Below, piece after piece: positions 1 through 5,088 of a stretch of 15,888 nt of DNA. Both the position numbers and the translations under genes were made by a program. Source of the DNA: DASRCB01 sp035653295 (lineage in GTDB: Bacteria; Acidobacteriota; Terriglobia; Bryobacterales; Bryobacteraceae); contig DASRCB010000120.1 of the NCBI GenBank assembly GCA_035653295.1, forward strand, positions 1-15,888. The letters run 5' to 3'. How positions within the stretch are numbered: the stretch's first letter is position 1; the number at the start of each line of letters is the position of its first letter. Under the pieces are notes generated by a model that worked only from the letters and a program-made list of their open reading frames with translations, had not been told where the DNA came from and ran no database searches.

Positions 1-193
1 AGCCCCGTTTAGCGCCGATTAAGACGCCCAGCGGTTGCAAACTACGCAACGAACAACGAATCGAACAATCTGCTCAGCCTGGCCAGCCTTCGCATTACGA
101 TCTTCGCAAAGCCGAAATGGGCTGGATATGGAAGTTGTTGATTCGATTCGTACGATTCCGCGTGATCGCCCCAGGGGCCGGGCATGCTAGCAT

Positions 194-210
194 AGGGTTT
201 CCACAACCCT
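194..210 (+). other. Small hairpin in the leader of the prolyl isomerase gene
   Basis: AGGGTT (194-199) and AACCCT (205-210) form a perfect 6-bp inverted repeat around a 5-nt loop. It lies 23 bp before the chosen ATG at 234. No T-run follows, so it is not a standard terminator. It may be a leader structure or chance. The rest of 1-233 holds no gene I can support and no convincing -35/-10 pair. Confidence 0.25.
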
Positions 211-233
211 CGTTGAAGACAGGATCTCGCTCG

Positions 234-1220
234 ATGAAAGTGCTTTCCCTCTCGTTTCTTATGGTTACAGGGCTATTTGCCCAGGCGACGGCGCCTCCGG
301 CAACGCGGCCCGCTCCGGGGACGATGCAGACCTCGCCCGGGACGGCGGCGCCTGGCGCGGAGCAAAAGCCGACCACGGGCCCCACTACTCCGGTGAGCCC
401 GGATACCGTGGTGGCGAAGGTTGGCGGGAAGGATTACACGGCCGCGGAGATCGACAAGATGCTCAGCGATTTCCCGCCGCAGGTGCAGCAGGCCATCGCG
501 CGGCAGCCGCAGCTGCTGTCGAATTTCTTCATGTTCCGAACCCTGGCGCAACAGGCCGAGTTTCAGAATCTGGACAAAGAGCCGCGATACCGGCAGGAGC
601 TTGCGTACCAGCGGATGACGGTGCTGGCGCAGGCGGAGATCAATCACTATCGCGAGAGCATTCAGATCAAGCCCGAGGACGAGAAGGCGTACTACGAGCA
701 GAACAAGAACCAGTACCGGACGGCGACGGTGAAGGCGATTTATGTGAAGTTCACGCCTGCGCCGAAGGGGCCGGCGGCCGCGGCCACGCCCGCCACTCCC
801 GCCGCGGCCGACAGCCGCACGGAGGCGGAAGCGAAAGCCAAGATCGATGATCTTCGCAAGCAGATTCTCGCCGGGGCGGATTTCGCGAAGCTTGCCACGG
901 AGCAGTCCGACGACAAGATCTCGGCGGCAAAGGGCGGCGACTACGGCGAAGTCTCGATGACCGGCAACTACCCGCAGAAGGTGAAGGAAGCCATCTTCAA
1001 GCTGAAGGCGGGCGAAGTGAGCGAGCCGGTGCAGGAGACGGGCGGCTTCTACCTTTTCAAGGTGGTGGACATGACCGTGCAGCCGTTCGAGAAGGTTTCG
1101 GGGCAGGTGCTGCAGCAGATGCAGCAGGGCGATTTCCAGGCGTGGATCGCGGGCCTGCAGGCACGCAACAAGGTGACCATTGAGAACCCGGGCTGGTTCG
1201 CCGTCCGGAACGCTCGTTGA
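234..1220 (+). CDS. Exported parvulin-type peptidyl-prolyl cis-trans isomerase (PpiC/SurA-like)
   Basis: Predicted periplasmic foldase of 328 aa. Residues 1-18 form a signal peptide (Met-Lys, hydrophobic stretch to GLFAQA). A Pro/Ala/Thr-rich linker runs to about residue 55. Next comes a helical SurA_N-like chaperone part (about 58-160), with the VAKVGGKDYTAAEIDKML pattern typical of SurA/PrsA relatives. The parvulin domain (about 163-280) shows ADFAKLATEQSDD, GGDYGEV, FKLKAGEVSEPVQ and GFYLFKV. An Ala/Pro-rich insertion (about 174-194) interrupts the start of the parvulin domain. I chose ATG 234 over the upstream in-frame start at 117 because it gives a clean signal peptide and has AGGA at 221-224, 9 nt away. 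Such proteins assist outer-membrane protein folding. The downstream gene overlaps the 3' end, and the next three genes also look related to the envelope. Family assignment is firm; the client proteins are unknown. Confidence 0.9.
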   Translation: MKVLSLSFLMVTGLFAQATAPPATRPAPGTMQTSPGTAAPGAEQKPTTGPTTPVSPDTVVAKVGGKDYTAAEIDKMLSDFPPQVQQAIARQPQLLSNFFMFRTLAQQAEFQNLDKEPRYRQELAYQRMTVLAQAEINHYRESIQIKPEDEKAYYEQNKNQYRTATVKAIYVKFTPAPKGPAAAATPATPAAADSRTEAEAKAKIDDLRKQILAGADFAKLATEQSDDKISAAKGGDYGEVSMTGNYPQKVKEAIFKLKAGEVSEPVQETGGFYLFKVVDMTVQPFEKVSGQVLQQMQQGDFQAWIAGLQARNKVTIENPGWFAVRNAR

Positions 1221-1764
1221 CCGGATTCCGCGGCGCGTGCTGCGCCGCCTGCCGGCCATCGAGGGGCTGCCGATTCAGCTGCGCTTTCTGCCCGGGCTGC
1301 GCGCCTCGCGTGACCGGCTGACCGGCGATGGCGAGAGCTTCGGGCGCGACTGGCCGGAAGTACACGCAGGCACGTTCATTCGGCGCCGGGACACGGTGGT
1401 GGACGCGGCGCTTTGCGCGAAGTCGAACGAGCTGGCGCGTATTCTGATTCACGAGCTGTTCCACTATGCATGGGCGCGGCTGGGGAACCCGGCGCGGCGC
1501 TCGTTCGAGGCGGTGCTGCTGCGGGAAATCGAGCAGCGGGCGCGGGGCGAGCTGGGCTGGTCGGCGGAGATGCGAAAGCGGCGGCTGAGCGTAACCGCGG
1601 GGCGGCAGTGGCGCGAATACGTTTGTGAGGCCTTCTGCGATACGGCGGCGTGGCTGTATTCCGGGATCCGGCGGCACGATGAGTTCACGCTGGCGGCACG
1701 GCATCGGGCGGTGCGGGCGCGCTGGTTCCGGGACGTATTCGGCGGACGCGGGCTGCGCGTTTAA
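1180..1764 (+). CDS. Small uncharacterised protein with HExxH zinc-metallopeptidase motif
   Basis: A 194-aa protein that I cannot assign to a named family. Residues 91-95 read HELFH, an HExxH zinc-binding motif within a helix-like stretch (ARILIHELFHYAW). About 55 residues later, EYVCEAFCDTAAW (147-159) supplies Glu/Asp residues that could be the third metal ligand, the usual arrangement in gluzincins. The protein is very Arg-rich and has no signal peptide, so it is probably cytoplasmic. The start is uncertain. TTG 1180 has AAGGTG at 1170-1175 close upstream and overlaps the isomerase gene by 41 bp. GTG 1237 lies after the isomerase stop but has no clear ribosome-binding site and would give 175 aa. 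The motif lies well inside either version. The overlap and shared direction suggest co-transcription with the foldase. Peptidase activity is inferred from the motif only. Confidence 0.75.
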   Translation: MRTRAGSPSGTLVDRIPRRVLRRLPAIEGLPIQLRFLPGLRASRDRLTGDGESFGRDWPEVHAGTFIRRRDTVVDAALCAKSNELARILIHELFHYAWARLGNPARRSFEAVLLREIEQRARGELGWSAEMRKRRLSVTAGRQWREYVCEAFCDTAAWLYSGIRRHDEFTLAARHRAVRARWFRDVFGGRGLRV

Positions 1765-1773
1765 GCGCGACTT

Positions 1774-1779
1774 TATAAT
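1774..1779 (+). promoter_or_regulatory. Perfect TATAAT hexamer before the thioredoxin gene
   Basis: TATAAT occurs in the 32-bp gap between the HExxH gene and the thioredoxin gene. At 17-bp spacing the upstream hexamer (1751-1756, GGCTGC) is not a -35 element. A transcript from here would start around 1786, inside the Shine-Dalgarno sequence, so it would be almost leaderless. It could be an internal promoter with an activator, or coincidence. Confidence 0.3.
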
Positions 1780-1783
1780 TGTT

Positions 1784-1790
1784 GAGGAGG
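1784..1790 (+). promoter_or_regulatory. Strong Shine-Dalgarno site that fixes a GTG start
   Basis: GAGGAGG abuts the ATG at 1791, which is too close for that codon to be used efficiently. The GTG at 1797 in the same frame is 6 nt away, the normal spacing. I therefore start the thioredoxin gene at 1797. Confidence 0.7.
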
Positions 1791-1796
1791 ATGCGA

Positions 1797-2420
1797 GTGG
1801 CTCACCCGAGGCGCTTTGCCGAGTTTGGCCTGGTCCTGATGGCCTGCATGGCGATTGGCTGCCATTCGGCCAGCGTGGAAGCAGCGCCGCCGGATGTGAA
1901 AGCGGCGAAGCAGCGCAAGCCCGCGCCGGAGTTCACGCTGAAAGACAGCAACGGCGCGAGCGTGAGCCTGTCGGAGTATCGCGGGCGGGTGGTTCTTCTC
2001 GATTTCTGGGCGACATGGTGCGGTCCGTGCAAAATCGAGATCCCGTGGTTCATGGAATTCGAGCAGACTTACAAGAACCGCGGCTTCGCGGTGGTGGGCG
2101 TGTCCATGGACGACGACGGCTGGGAAGTGGTCAAGCCATACATCCAGAGCCACAAGATGAACTACCGGGTGCTGCTGGGCAATGATCATATCGGCAGCCT
2201 GTACGGCGGCGTGGACTCGCTGCCGACGACGTTCCTGATCGATCGCGACGGCCGCATTGCCGCGGTGCACGTGGGATTGTCGCGCAGCAAGGACGAATTC
2301 CGCAATGAGATTGAACATCTGCTTTCCGAGCCGTCGCAGCACGCGGTTCAGCGCGAGGCGAGAGTTGCTGCTCCTGACCGCGGCGCTGCTGGTTCCGGCG
2401 GCGCGGGCTCAGGGTCCTAA
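1797..2420 (+). CDS. TlpA/ResA-like thioredoxin-fold lipoprotein
   Basis: Predicted membrane-anchored periplasmic thiol-disulfide oxidoreductase of 207 aa. A basic N-terminus and hydrophobic stretch lead into a lipobox, Ala-Ile-Gly-Cys, with Cys22 as the likely lipidated residue. The AhpC/TSA-Redoxin fold follows: PAPEFTLKD (42-50), VVLLDFWATWCGPC with the redox-active WCGPC at 74-78, VVGVSMDDD, and the cis-proline region SLPTTFLID (Pro143). This is the layout of TlpA/ResA, which reduce apo-cytochrome c or other exported thiol proteins. The fold ends around residue 177. The last 30 residues (Ser/Gly/Ala/Arg-rich) are read out of phase across the start of the next gene and are probably not part of the domain. 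The next gene encodes a DsbD alpha-like domain, a plausible redox partner. Direction of electron flow cannot be told from sequence. Confidence 0.88.
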   Translation: MAHPRRFAEFGLVLMACMAIGCHSASVEAAPPDVKAAKQRKPAPEFTLKDSNGASVSLSEYRGRVVLLDFWATWCGPCKIEIPWFMEFEQTYKNRGFAVVGVSMDDDGWEVVKPYIQSHKMNYRVLLGNDHIGSLYGGVDSLPTTFLIDRDGRIAAVHVGLSRSKDEFRNEIEHLLSEPSQHAVQREARVAAPDRGAAGSGGAGSGS

Positions 2421-2820
2421 CGTTCTGTCGATCGGCGAGGTCCCCACGCTGCACCTGCAGCGCGGGCAGGCGGCGGAGCAGAAGCTCACGCTGCAACTGC
2501 GGCCCGGCTTTCATGTGAACAGCAACAAGCCGAACGACGAGTTTCTGATTCCTCTGAAGCTGACGTGGACGCCGAACAGCGCGGTGGAGGCGGGGGCGGT
2601 GCAGTATCCGGCGCCGAAGCTGGAGAATTCCAGTTTTTCGGACAAGCCCTTGTCGGTATACGACGGGACGTTTCAGATCGTGACGCCGGTTCGCGCGGGG
2701 GCTGGCGCGGCGCCGGGAGCGGGCGTGCTGAACGGGAAGCTGCGGTATCAGGCTTGTAATAACCGGGAGTGTCTGCAGCCGAAGACGGTAGATATCAAAG
2801 TGCCGTGGGAGATTGAGTAG
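2305..2820 (+). CDS. Stand-alone DsbD N-terminal (alpha) domain-like exported protein
   Basis: A 171-aa protein with an Arg-rich N-terminus, a hydrophobic core (LLLLTAALLVPAARAQ, 21-36) ending in a likely signal-peptidase-I site, and one beta-rich domain. The domain resembles the N-terminal immunoglobulin-like domain of DsbD, which passes electrons to periplasmic thioredoxin-like proteins. Matching features are GFHVNSNKPNDEFLIPLKL (68-86) and YQACNNRECLQP (148-159), with a Cys151-x4-Cys156 pair where DsbD has its redox cysteines. The membrane and C-terminal thioredoxin domains of full DsbD are absent. ATG 2305 gives a sensible signal peptide but overlaps the thioredoxin gene by 116 bp; TTG 2365 would shorten the overlap but lose the basic n-region. 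Its stop is 5 bp from the converging tetR-type gene, with no visible terminator between them. Confidence 0.78.
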   Translation: MRLNICFPSRRSTRFSARRELLLLTAALLVPAARAQGPNVLSIGEVPTLHLQRGQAAEQKLTLQLRPGFHVNSNKPNDEFLIPLKLTWTPNSAVEAGAVQYPAPKLENSSFSDKPLSVYDGTFQIVTPVRAGAGAAPGAGVLNGKLRYQACNNRECLQPKTVDIKVPWEIE

Positions 2821-2825
2821 GCGAT

Positions 2826-3449
2826 TCAGGCCTGCACTGGCGCGGCGCTGGAGACGGTGAAGGCGCGGAGCACCAGATCGAGCATGTGTGGGACGTCCTC
2901 GACCTTGTATGCGGCGGGGAAGCCGAGGCGCTCATAGAGGAAGTGGTCGCGGAGCAGGCCCTCGGTCATGCCGAAGATGGCGGAGCGCACCATCTGCGGG
3001 TCGAGCTGGCCGCGCAGGGATCCTTCGCGACGCATATCGGCCAGCACGCCGTCGAACAATTCCACGAAGCCGATATAGCCCTTGCTCATGCTGACGGCGT
3101 GGTCCTCACGGCGGACGCGGCGGCCCTCGAGCAGGAACAGCAGCTCCAGTTCGGGGTCGCGCCTGACGTAATCGAGGAAGGCGCCGAGGAGGGCGCGGAC
3201 TTTGTCCGGCCCGGTCGCCGCGGCGTCGGCGCCGGCCCTGGCGGCAGCGGTGATATGTATCCAGGCCTCTTCGAAGATGGCCTGAAGCAAGCCCAGCTTG
3301 GAGCCGAAGTACTTCATCATCTGCGATTCGCTGGTGCCGGCCTCGCGAGCGATGGCGGAGGTGCTGGCGTGCTCGTACCCTTTGCTGGCGAACAGGGTGC
3401 GCGCGCTGCGCAGAATGCGTTCTCGCGGGCTGTTGGCAGGCTGGGACAA
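2826..3449 (-). CDS. TetR/AcrR family transcriptional regulator
   Basis: A 207-aa DNA-binding regulator, standard length for TetR. The N-terminal helix-turn-helix spans about residues 10-55: RERILRSARTLFASKGYEHAS, then TSAIAREAGTSESQMMKYFGSK, with Lys46-Tyr47-Phe48 in the recognition-helix position usually occupied by YxYF. The all-helical C-terminal part (about 60-200) is the ligand and dimer domain; it has no diagnostic ligand motif and is rich in Arg and Leu. The start is TTG 3449, supported by GGAG (complement of 3457-3460) 7 nt upstream. A TATACT hexamer on the minus strand (complement of 3461-3466) could be a -10 element, without a clear -35. The gene converges on the envelope cluster and faces a 660-bp region without a clear gene, so its target is unknown. 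Members often repress efflux or lipid genes, but nothing here decides that. Confidence 0.9.
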   Translation of the reverse strand: MSQPANSPRERILRSARTLFASKGYEHASTSAIAREAGTSESQMMKYFGSKLGLLQAIFEEAWIHITAAARAGADAAATGPDKVRALLGAFLDYVRRDPELELLFLLEGRRVRREDHAVSMSKGYIGFVELFDGVLADMRREGSLRGQLDPQMVRSAIFGMTEGLLRDHFLYERLGFPAAYKVEDVPHMLDLVLRAFTVSSAAPVQA

Positions 3450-3863
3450 GGCTCGTCTCCAGTATACGCAGTGCGCAGCGCCGGAAGGCGAAACTCACTC
3501 CGGAACAGCGGAAAGAGATCGCGCGGAAGGCGGCAGAGAAACGGTGGACCGTGTCAGTCGTAATAAAACAGTGAACCTTGCTGCGTTCTCGGCGGATAGA
3601 GCAGAAATGCGTGTCGTACTTGTCGATCGTCTCGGATTCGAACCTTTGCCGGAACTTGTCCTGCCATCCGTCTGGACCGTACTTGTCCCTCCAACTTCTC
3701 CATGCCGCTCCAATCTCGCAGTCTGTGCACGACTGCCGCAGGATCGCAATTTGCCTTGCCGTCCAACTCTGGCCCGCTGGCTGTATGAGGAGCCGATCAT
3801 TTCCACGGAACTTTCCAGTGATAACGCCTGGCAGCCACGAAAAGATTACGTCTTCCCCCCTGA

Positions 3864-4073
3864 AAAGGCGGAGCCTATGCGCACTCAAGCAGCAGCGCGA
3901 CGCTGAGGGTACCCGACGTTGGGATTATTCAAGCCAGCGAGGATTGCGAAGCGCGGGAACAGGCCGTCTACGAAGCGGCGCACCGGGAAGCGGATCGAGC
4001 GTCGATACGAAGCGCTCGGGCCGATGTTGGGGCATTCATTGATCGCCGGCGCTGTAGTGATTCCGAAGTATAA
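3864..4073 (+). pseudogene. Possible 3' remnant of a small gene upstream of hicA
   Basis: An open frame of 69 codons runs from just after an in-frame TGA (3861-3863) to TAA 4071-4073. It contains no ATG, GTG or TTG. From about 3913 the peptide looks like ordinary soluble protein: VPDVGIIQASEDCEA, then an Ala/Arg/Glu-rich helix-like part and GAFIDRRRCSDSEV at the end. The C-terminal pattern of a helix followed by Gly-x-Phe-Ile-Asp and Ser-Glu-Val recalls some small antitoxins, but that resemblance is weak. It may be the tail of a gene whose 5' part was lost, or chance. The reading ends 39 bp before hicA. Confidence 0.25.
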
Positions 4074-4074
4074 T
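4069..4074 (+). promoter_or_regulatory. Candidate -10 element for hicAB
   Basis: TATAAT stands in an AT-rich stretch 38 bp before the hicA ATG. No -35 match sits at 16-18 bp; TTGATC at 4039-4044 is too far (24 bp). Just downstream, CTGTAAAACAG (4083-4093) has 4-bp inverted arms and would be a natural place for an operator, though it is too short to assert one. Confidence 0.35.
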
Positions 4075-4112
4075 TGGACGGGCTGTAAAACAGAATAAAA
4101 ATTGAGTGTTTA

Positions 4113-4418
4113 ATGGGGCAGAAGAAATACCCGCCTTTAACCCCCGACGAAGTGACTGCGATCCTTCGAAGCCTCAATTTTTCTCTCAAACGCCAGGATG
4201 GCTCTCACGCCCACTACGAATGCCCCAAAACTGCATCTCATCCGCGTAGCATCGTTACGGTTGACATGTCCTGCAGCGCGTTTGCGGATGATCTCATAAA
4301 GAGCATGATCCGGCAGTCCAACAGGACACGGGACCAGTTTTACGGCGCTACGAAGCGAACGGCTAAGCGGGCATCCGTTCCATTTCTAAAACTCAGTGCA
4401 TGTGCGGACCCTGATTAA
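4113..4418 (+). CDS. hicA: HicA-type mRNA interferase toxin
   Basis: A 101-aa protein of the HicA (YcfA-like) family, toxins with a double-stranded-RNA-binding fold that cleave mRNA. The N-terminal helix (LTPDEVTAILRSLNFSLKRQ) leads to GSHAHY at 30-35. His32 in Gly-Ser-His corresponds to the catalytic His. The strand RSIVTVDM and the helix DDLIKSMIRQSNRTRDQFYG (60-79) complete the fold. The last 15 residues extend beyond the usual family end. ATG 4113 has only a weak GAG upstream. Base composition differs from the neighbours: by hand count 37% GC in 4081-4140 and 53% in 4141-4200, against 72% in 5221-5280, suggesting horizontal transfer. Its partner hicB starts 79 bp downstream, so this is the toxin-first order. 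Confidence 0.85.
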   Translation: MGQKKYPPLTPDEVTAILRSLNFSLKRQDGSHAHYECPKTASHPRSIVTVDMSCSAFADDLIKSMIRQSNRTRDQFYGATKRTAKRASVPFLKLSACADPD

Positions 4419-4483
4419 GTTCCACTACCTGGAATCCACTCTTGCTCGTGGTACAGTTTAGATGGATAATGAGTTCGCTGGAA

Positions 4484-4489
4484 GGAGGG
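4484..4489 (+). promoter_or_regulatory. Shine-Dalgarno site for hicB
   Basis: GGAGGG lies 8 nt before GTG 4498 and supports that start over the in-frame ATG at 4462, which precedes it. The antitoxin thus has a much stronger ribosome-binding site than the toxin, which would favour antitoxin excess. Confidence 0.55.
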
Positions 4490-4497
4490 CGCTTCTT

Positions 4498-4860
4498 GTG
4501 TCTGCCGTAGCTGAAGACCGAAACATGCAGCATGAAAAGCAACGCAAGCCCTTCATTCCCAAGGGCTTCGTGCTTCGTTGCGTAGCATTTCCTGATGGTC
4601 GCGGCCAATACGCCGCCGAGTGTATCGACCTGGACATTATGGTGTCCGGCCCTACCCTTGATGATGCTCTCGAATCGTTGAAGCAGGCCGTCCACGGATA
4701 TTTGTGTGTCGCTTACGAAGGGGAGCTGGATGGGCTCGTCCCGCGTCCCGCTCCTTTGGGCCATCGTGCCCGTTACCATTGGTACCTTCTTCGCGCGTTG
4801 ATGGCGGTGGGTCTGCGGCGCAACTTCCTGCTGAGCGACTGTTCGCCAAAATTCTGCTAG
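4498..4860 (+). CDS. hicB: HicB-like antitoxin, partner of HicA
   Basis: A 120-aa protein whose central part matches the HicB partial RNase-H-like fold: FVLRCVAFPDGRGQYAAEC, then IDLDIMVSGPTLDDALESLKQAVHGYL. This is the canonical pattern of a strand with Cys-Ile-Asp-Leu, a Gly-x-Thr turn and a long Glu/Ala helix. HicB proteins bind and block HicA. The usual C-terminal helix-turn-helix or ribbon-helix-helix DNA-binding domain is not recognisable. Instead there is a Pro/Arg/Tyr/Trp-rich tail (LVPRPAPLGHRARYHWYLLRAL). GTG 4498 is preferred on its ribosome-binding site; ATG 4462 would add 12 residues, and ATG 4525 is another in-frame possibility. A strong stem-loop lies in the early coding region. 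The 79-bp gap after hicA is wider than usual. Confidence 0.78.
   Translation: MSAVAEDRNMQHEKQRKPFIPKGFVLRCVAFPDGRGQYAAECIDLDIMVSGPTLDDALESLKQAVHGYLCVAYEGELDGLVPRPAPLGHRARYHWYLLRALMAVGLRRNFLLSDCSPKFC
4539..4581 (+). other. Strong stem-loop in the early coding region of hicB
   Basis: AAGCCCTT (4546-4553) and AAGGGCTT (4561-4568) form a perfect 8-bp stem with a 7-nt loop. GCAACG (4539-4544) and CGTTGC (4576-4581) add an outer 6-bp stem across a 1-by-7-nt internal bulge. In RNA this 14-bp structure would sit 41 nt after the GTG start and just after the alternative ATG at 4525. A role in mRNA stability or toxin:antitoxin ratio is inference. Confidence 0.45.
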
Positions 4861-4867
4861 TGCGCTA

Positions 4868-5088
4868 AGAACTGCGCCTGTTGCACTTCTCGACATTTAT
4901 CGCTGGGAATCACACCGTTGATGATCTTTCGAGACACATCTGGATGGATACCGCCTGTTCGTCATGCCGACCCGCAGTCCTGAGCATCGGGCGATTGGGA
5001 GTTCTGTTCAACGCACCTTTCAGGGAGCACCCGCGGATTTGCGAATCGGACGGGTCTGGCGGACACTGGAAAAAACTTGCGCAGTTCT
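4868..5088. repeat. 221-bp segment bounded by a perfect 10-bp inverted repeat
   Basis: AGAACTGCGC (4868-4877) and GCGCAGTTCT (5079-5088) are exact reverse complements at the two ends of the hicB-phoR gap. The gap carries no ORF that looks coding and no recognisable PhoB box or terminator. A short non-coding segment with terminal inverted repeats could be a MITE-like element. However, I see no target-site duplication, and the right arm includes the first codons of the kinase gene. Chance is possible. Confidence 0.3.

Larger units (their letters stand above)
3450..4112. other. 660-bp interval without a convincing gene, possible gene relics
   Basis: Between the TetR gene and hicA I find no ORF with a good start, ribosome-binding site and family match. 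Two stretches look like decayed coding sequence. On the minus strand around 3560-3888 a frame reads a Trp/Lys/Asp-rich peptide (containing SWTARQIAIL and RDKYGPDGWQDKF), then runs out of phase into the TetR gene. On the plus strand 3864-4073 a frame ending at TAA 4071 is protein-like but lacks a start. CGTACTTGTC is repeated exactly at 3615-3624 and 3678-3687, 63 bp (21 codons) apart, with a related ACTTGTC at 3654-3660. A TATAAT lies at 4069-4074, 38 bp before hicA. The interval is consistent with an integration or decay hotspot. Confidence 0.5.

Noticed and set aside
194..210. Hairpin as an intrinsic terminator
   Set aside because: The stem is only 6 bp and no T-run follows.
117..233. N-terminal extension of the prolyl isomerase
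   Set aside because: The extra 39 residues would bury the signal peptide; ATG 234 has a better ribosome-binding site and a clean signal sequence.
3298..3906. 202-codon plus-strand ORF opposite the TetR N-terminus
   Set aside because: Half is antisense to a good TetR gene and the rest has no family resemblance or ribosome-binding site.
4083..4093. CTGTAAAACAG as a hicAB operator
   Set aside because: The arms are only 4 bp and HicB has no visible DNA-binding domain, so it is mentioned only as context.
4861..5076. Pho box or phoB remnant upstream of phoR
   Set aside because: I looked for 11-bp-spaced GTnAC-like repeats and for receiver or winged-helix motifs in all frames and found none.
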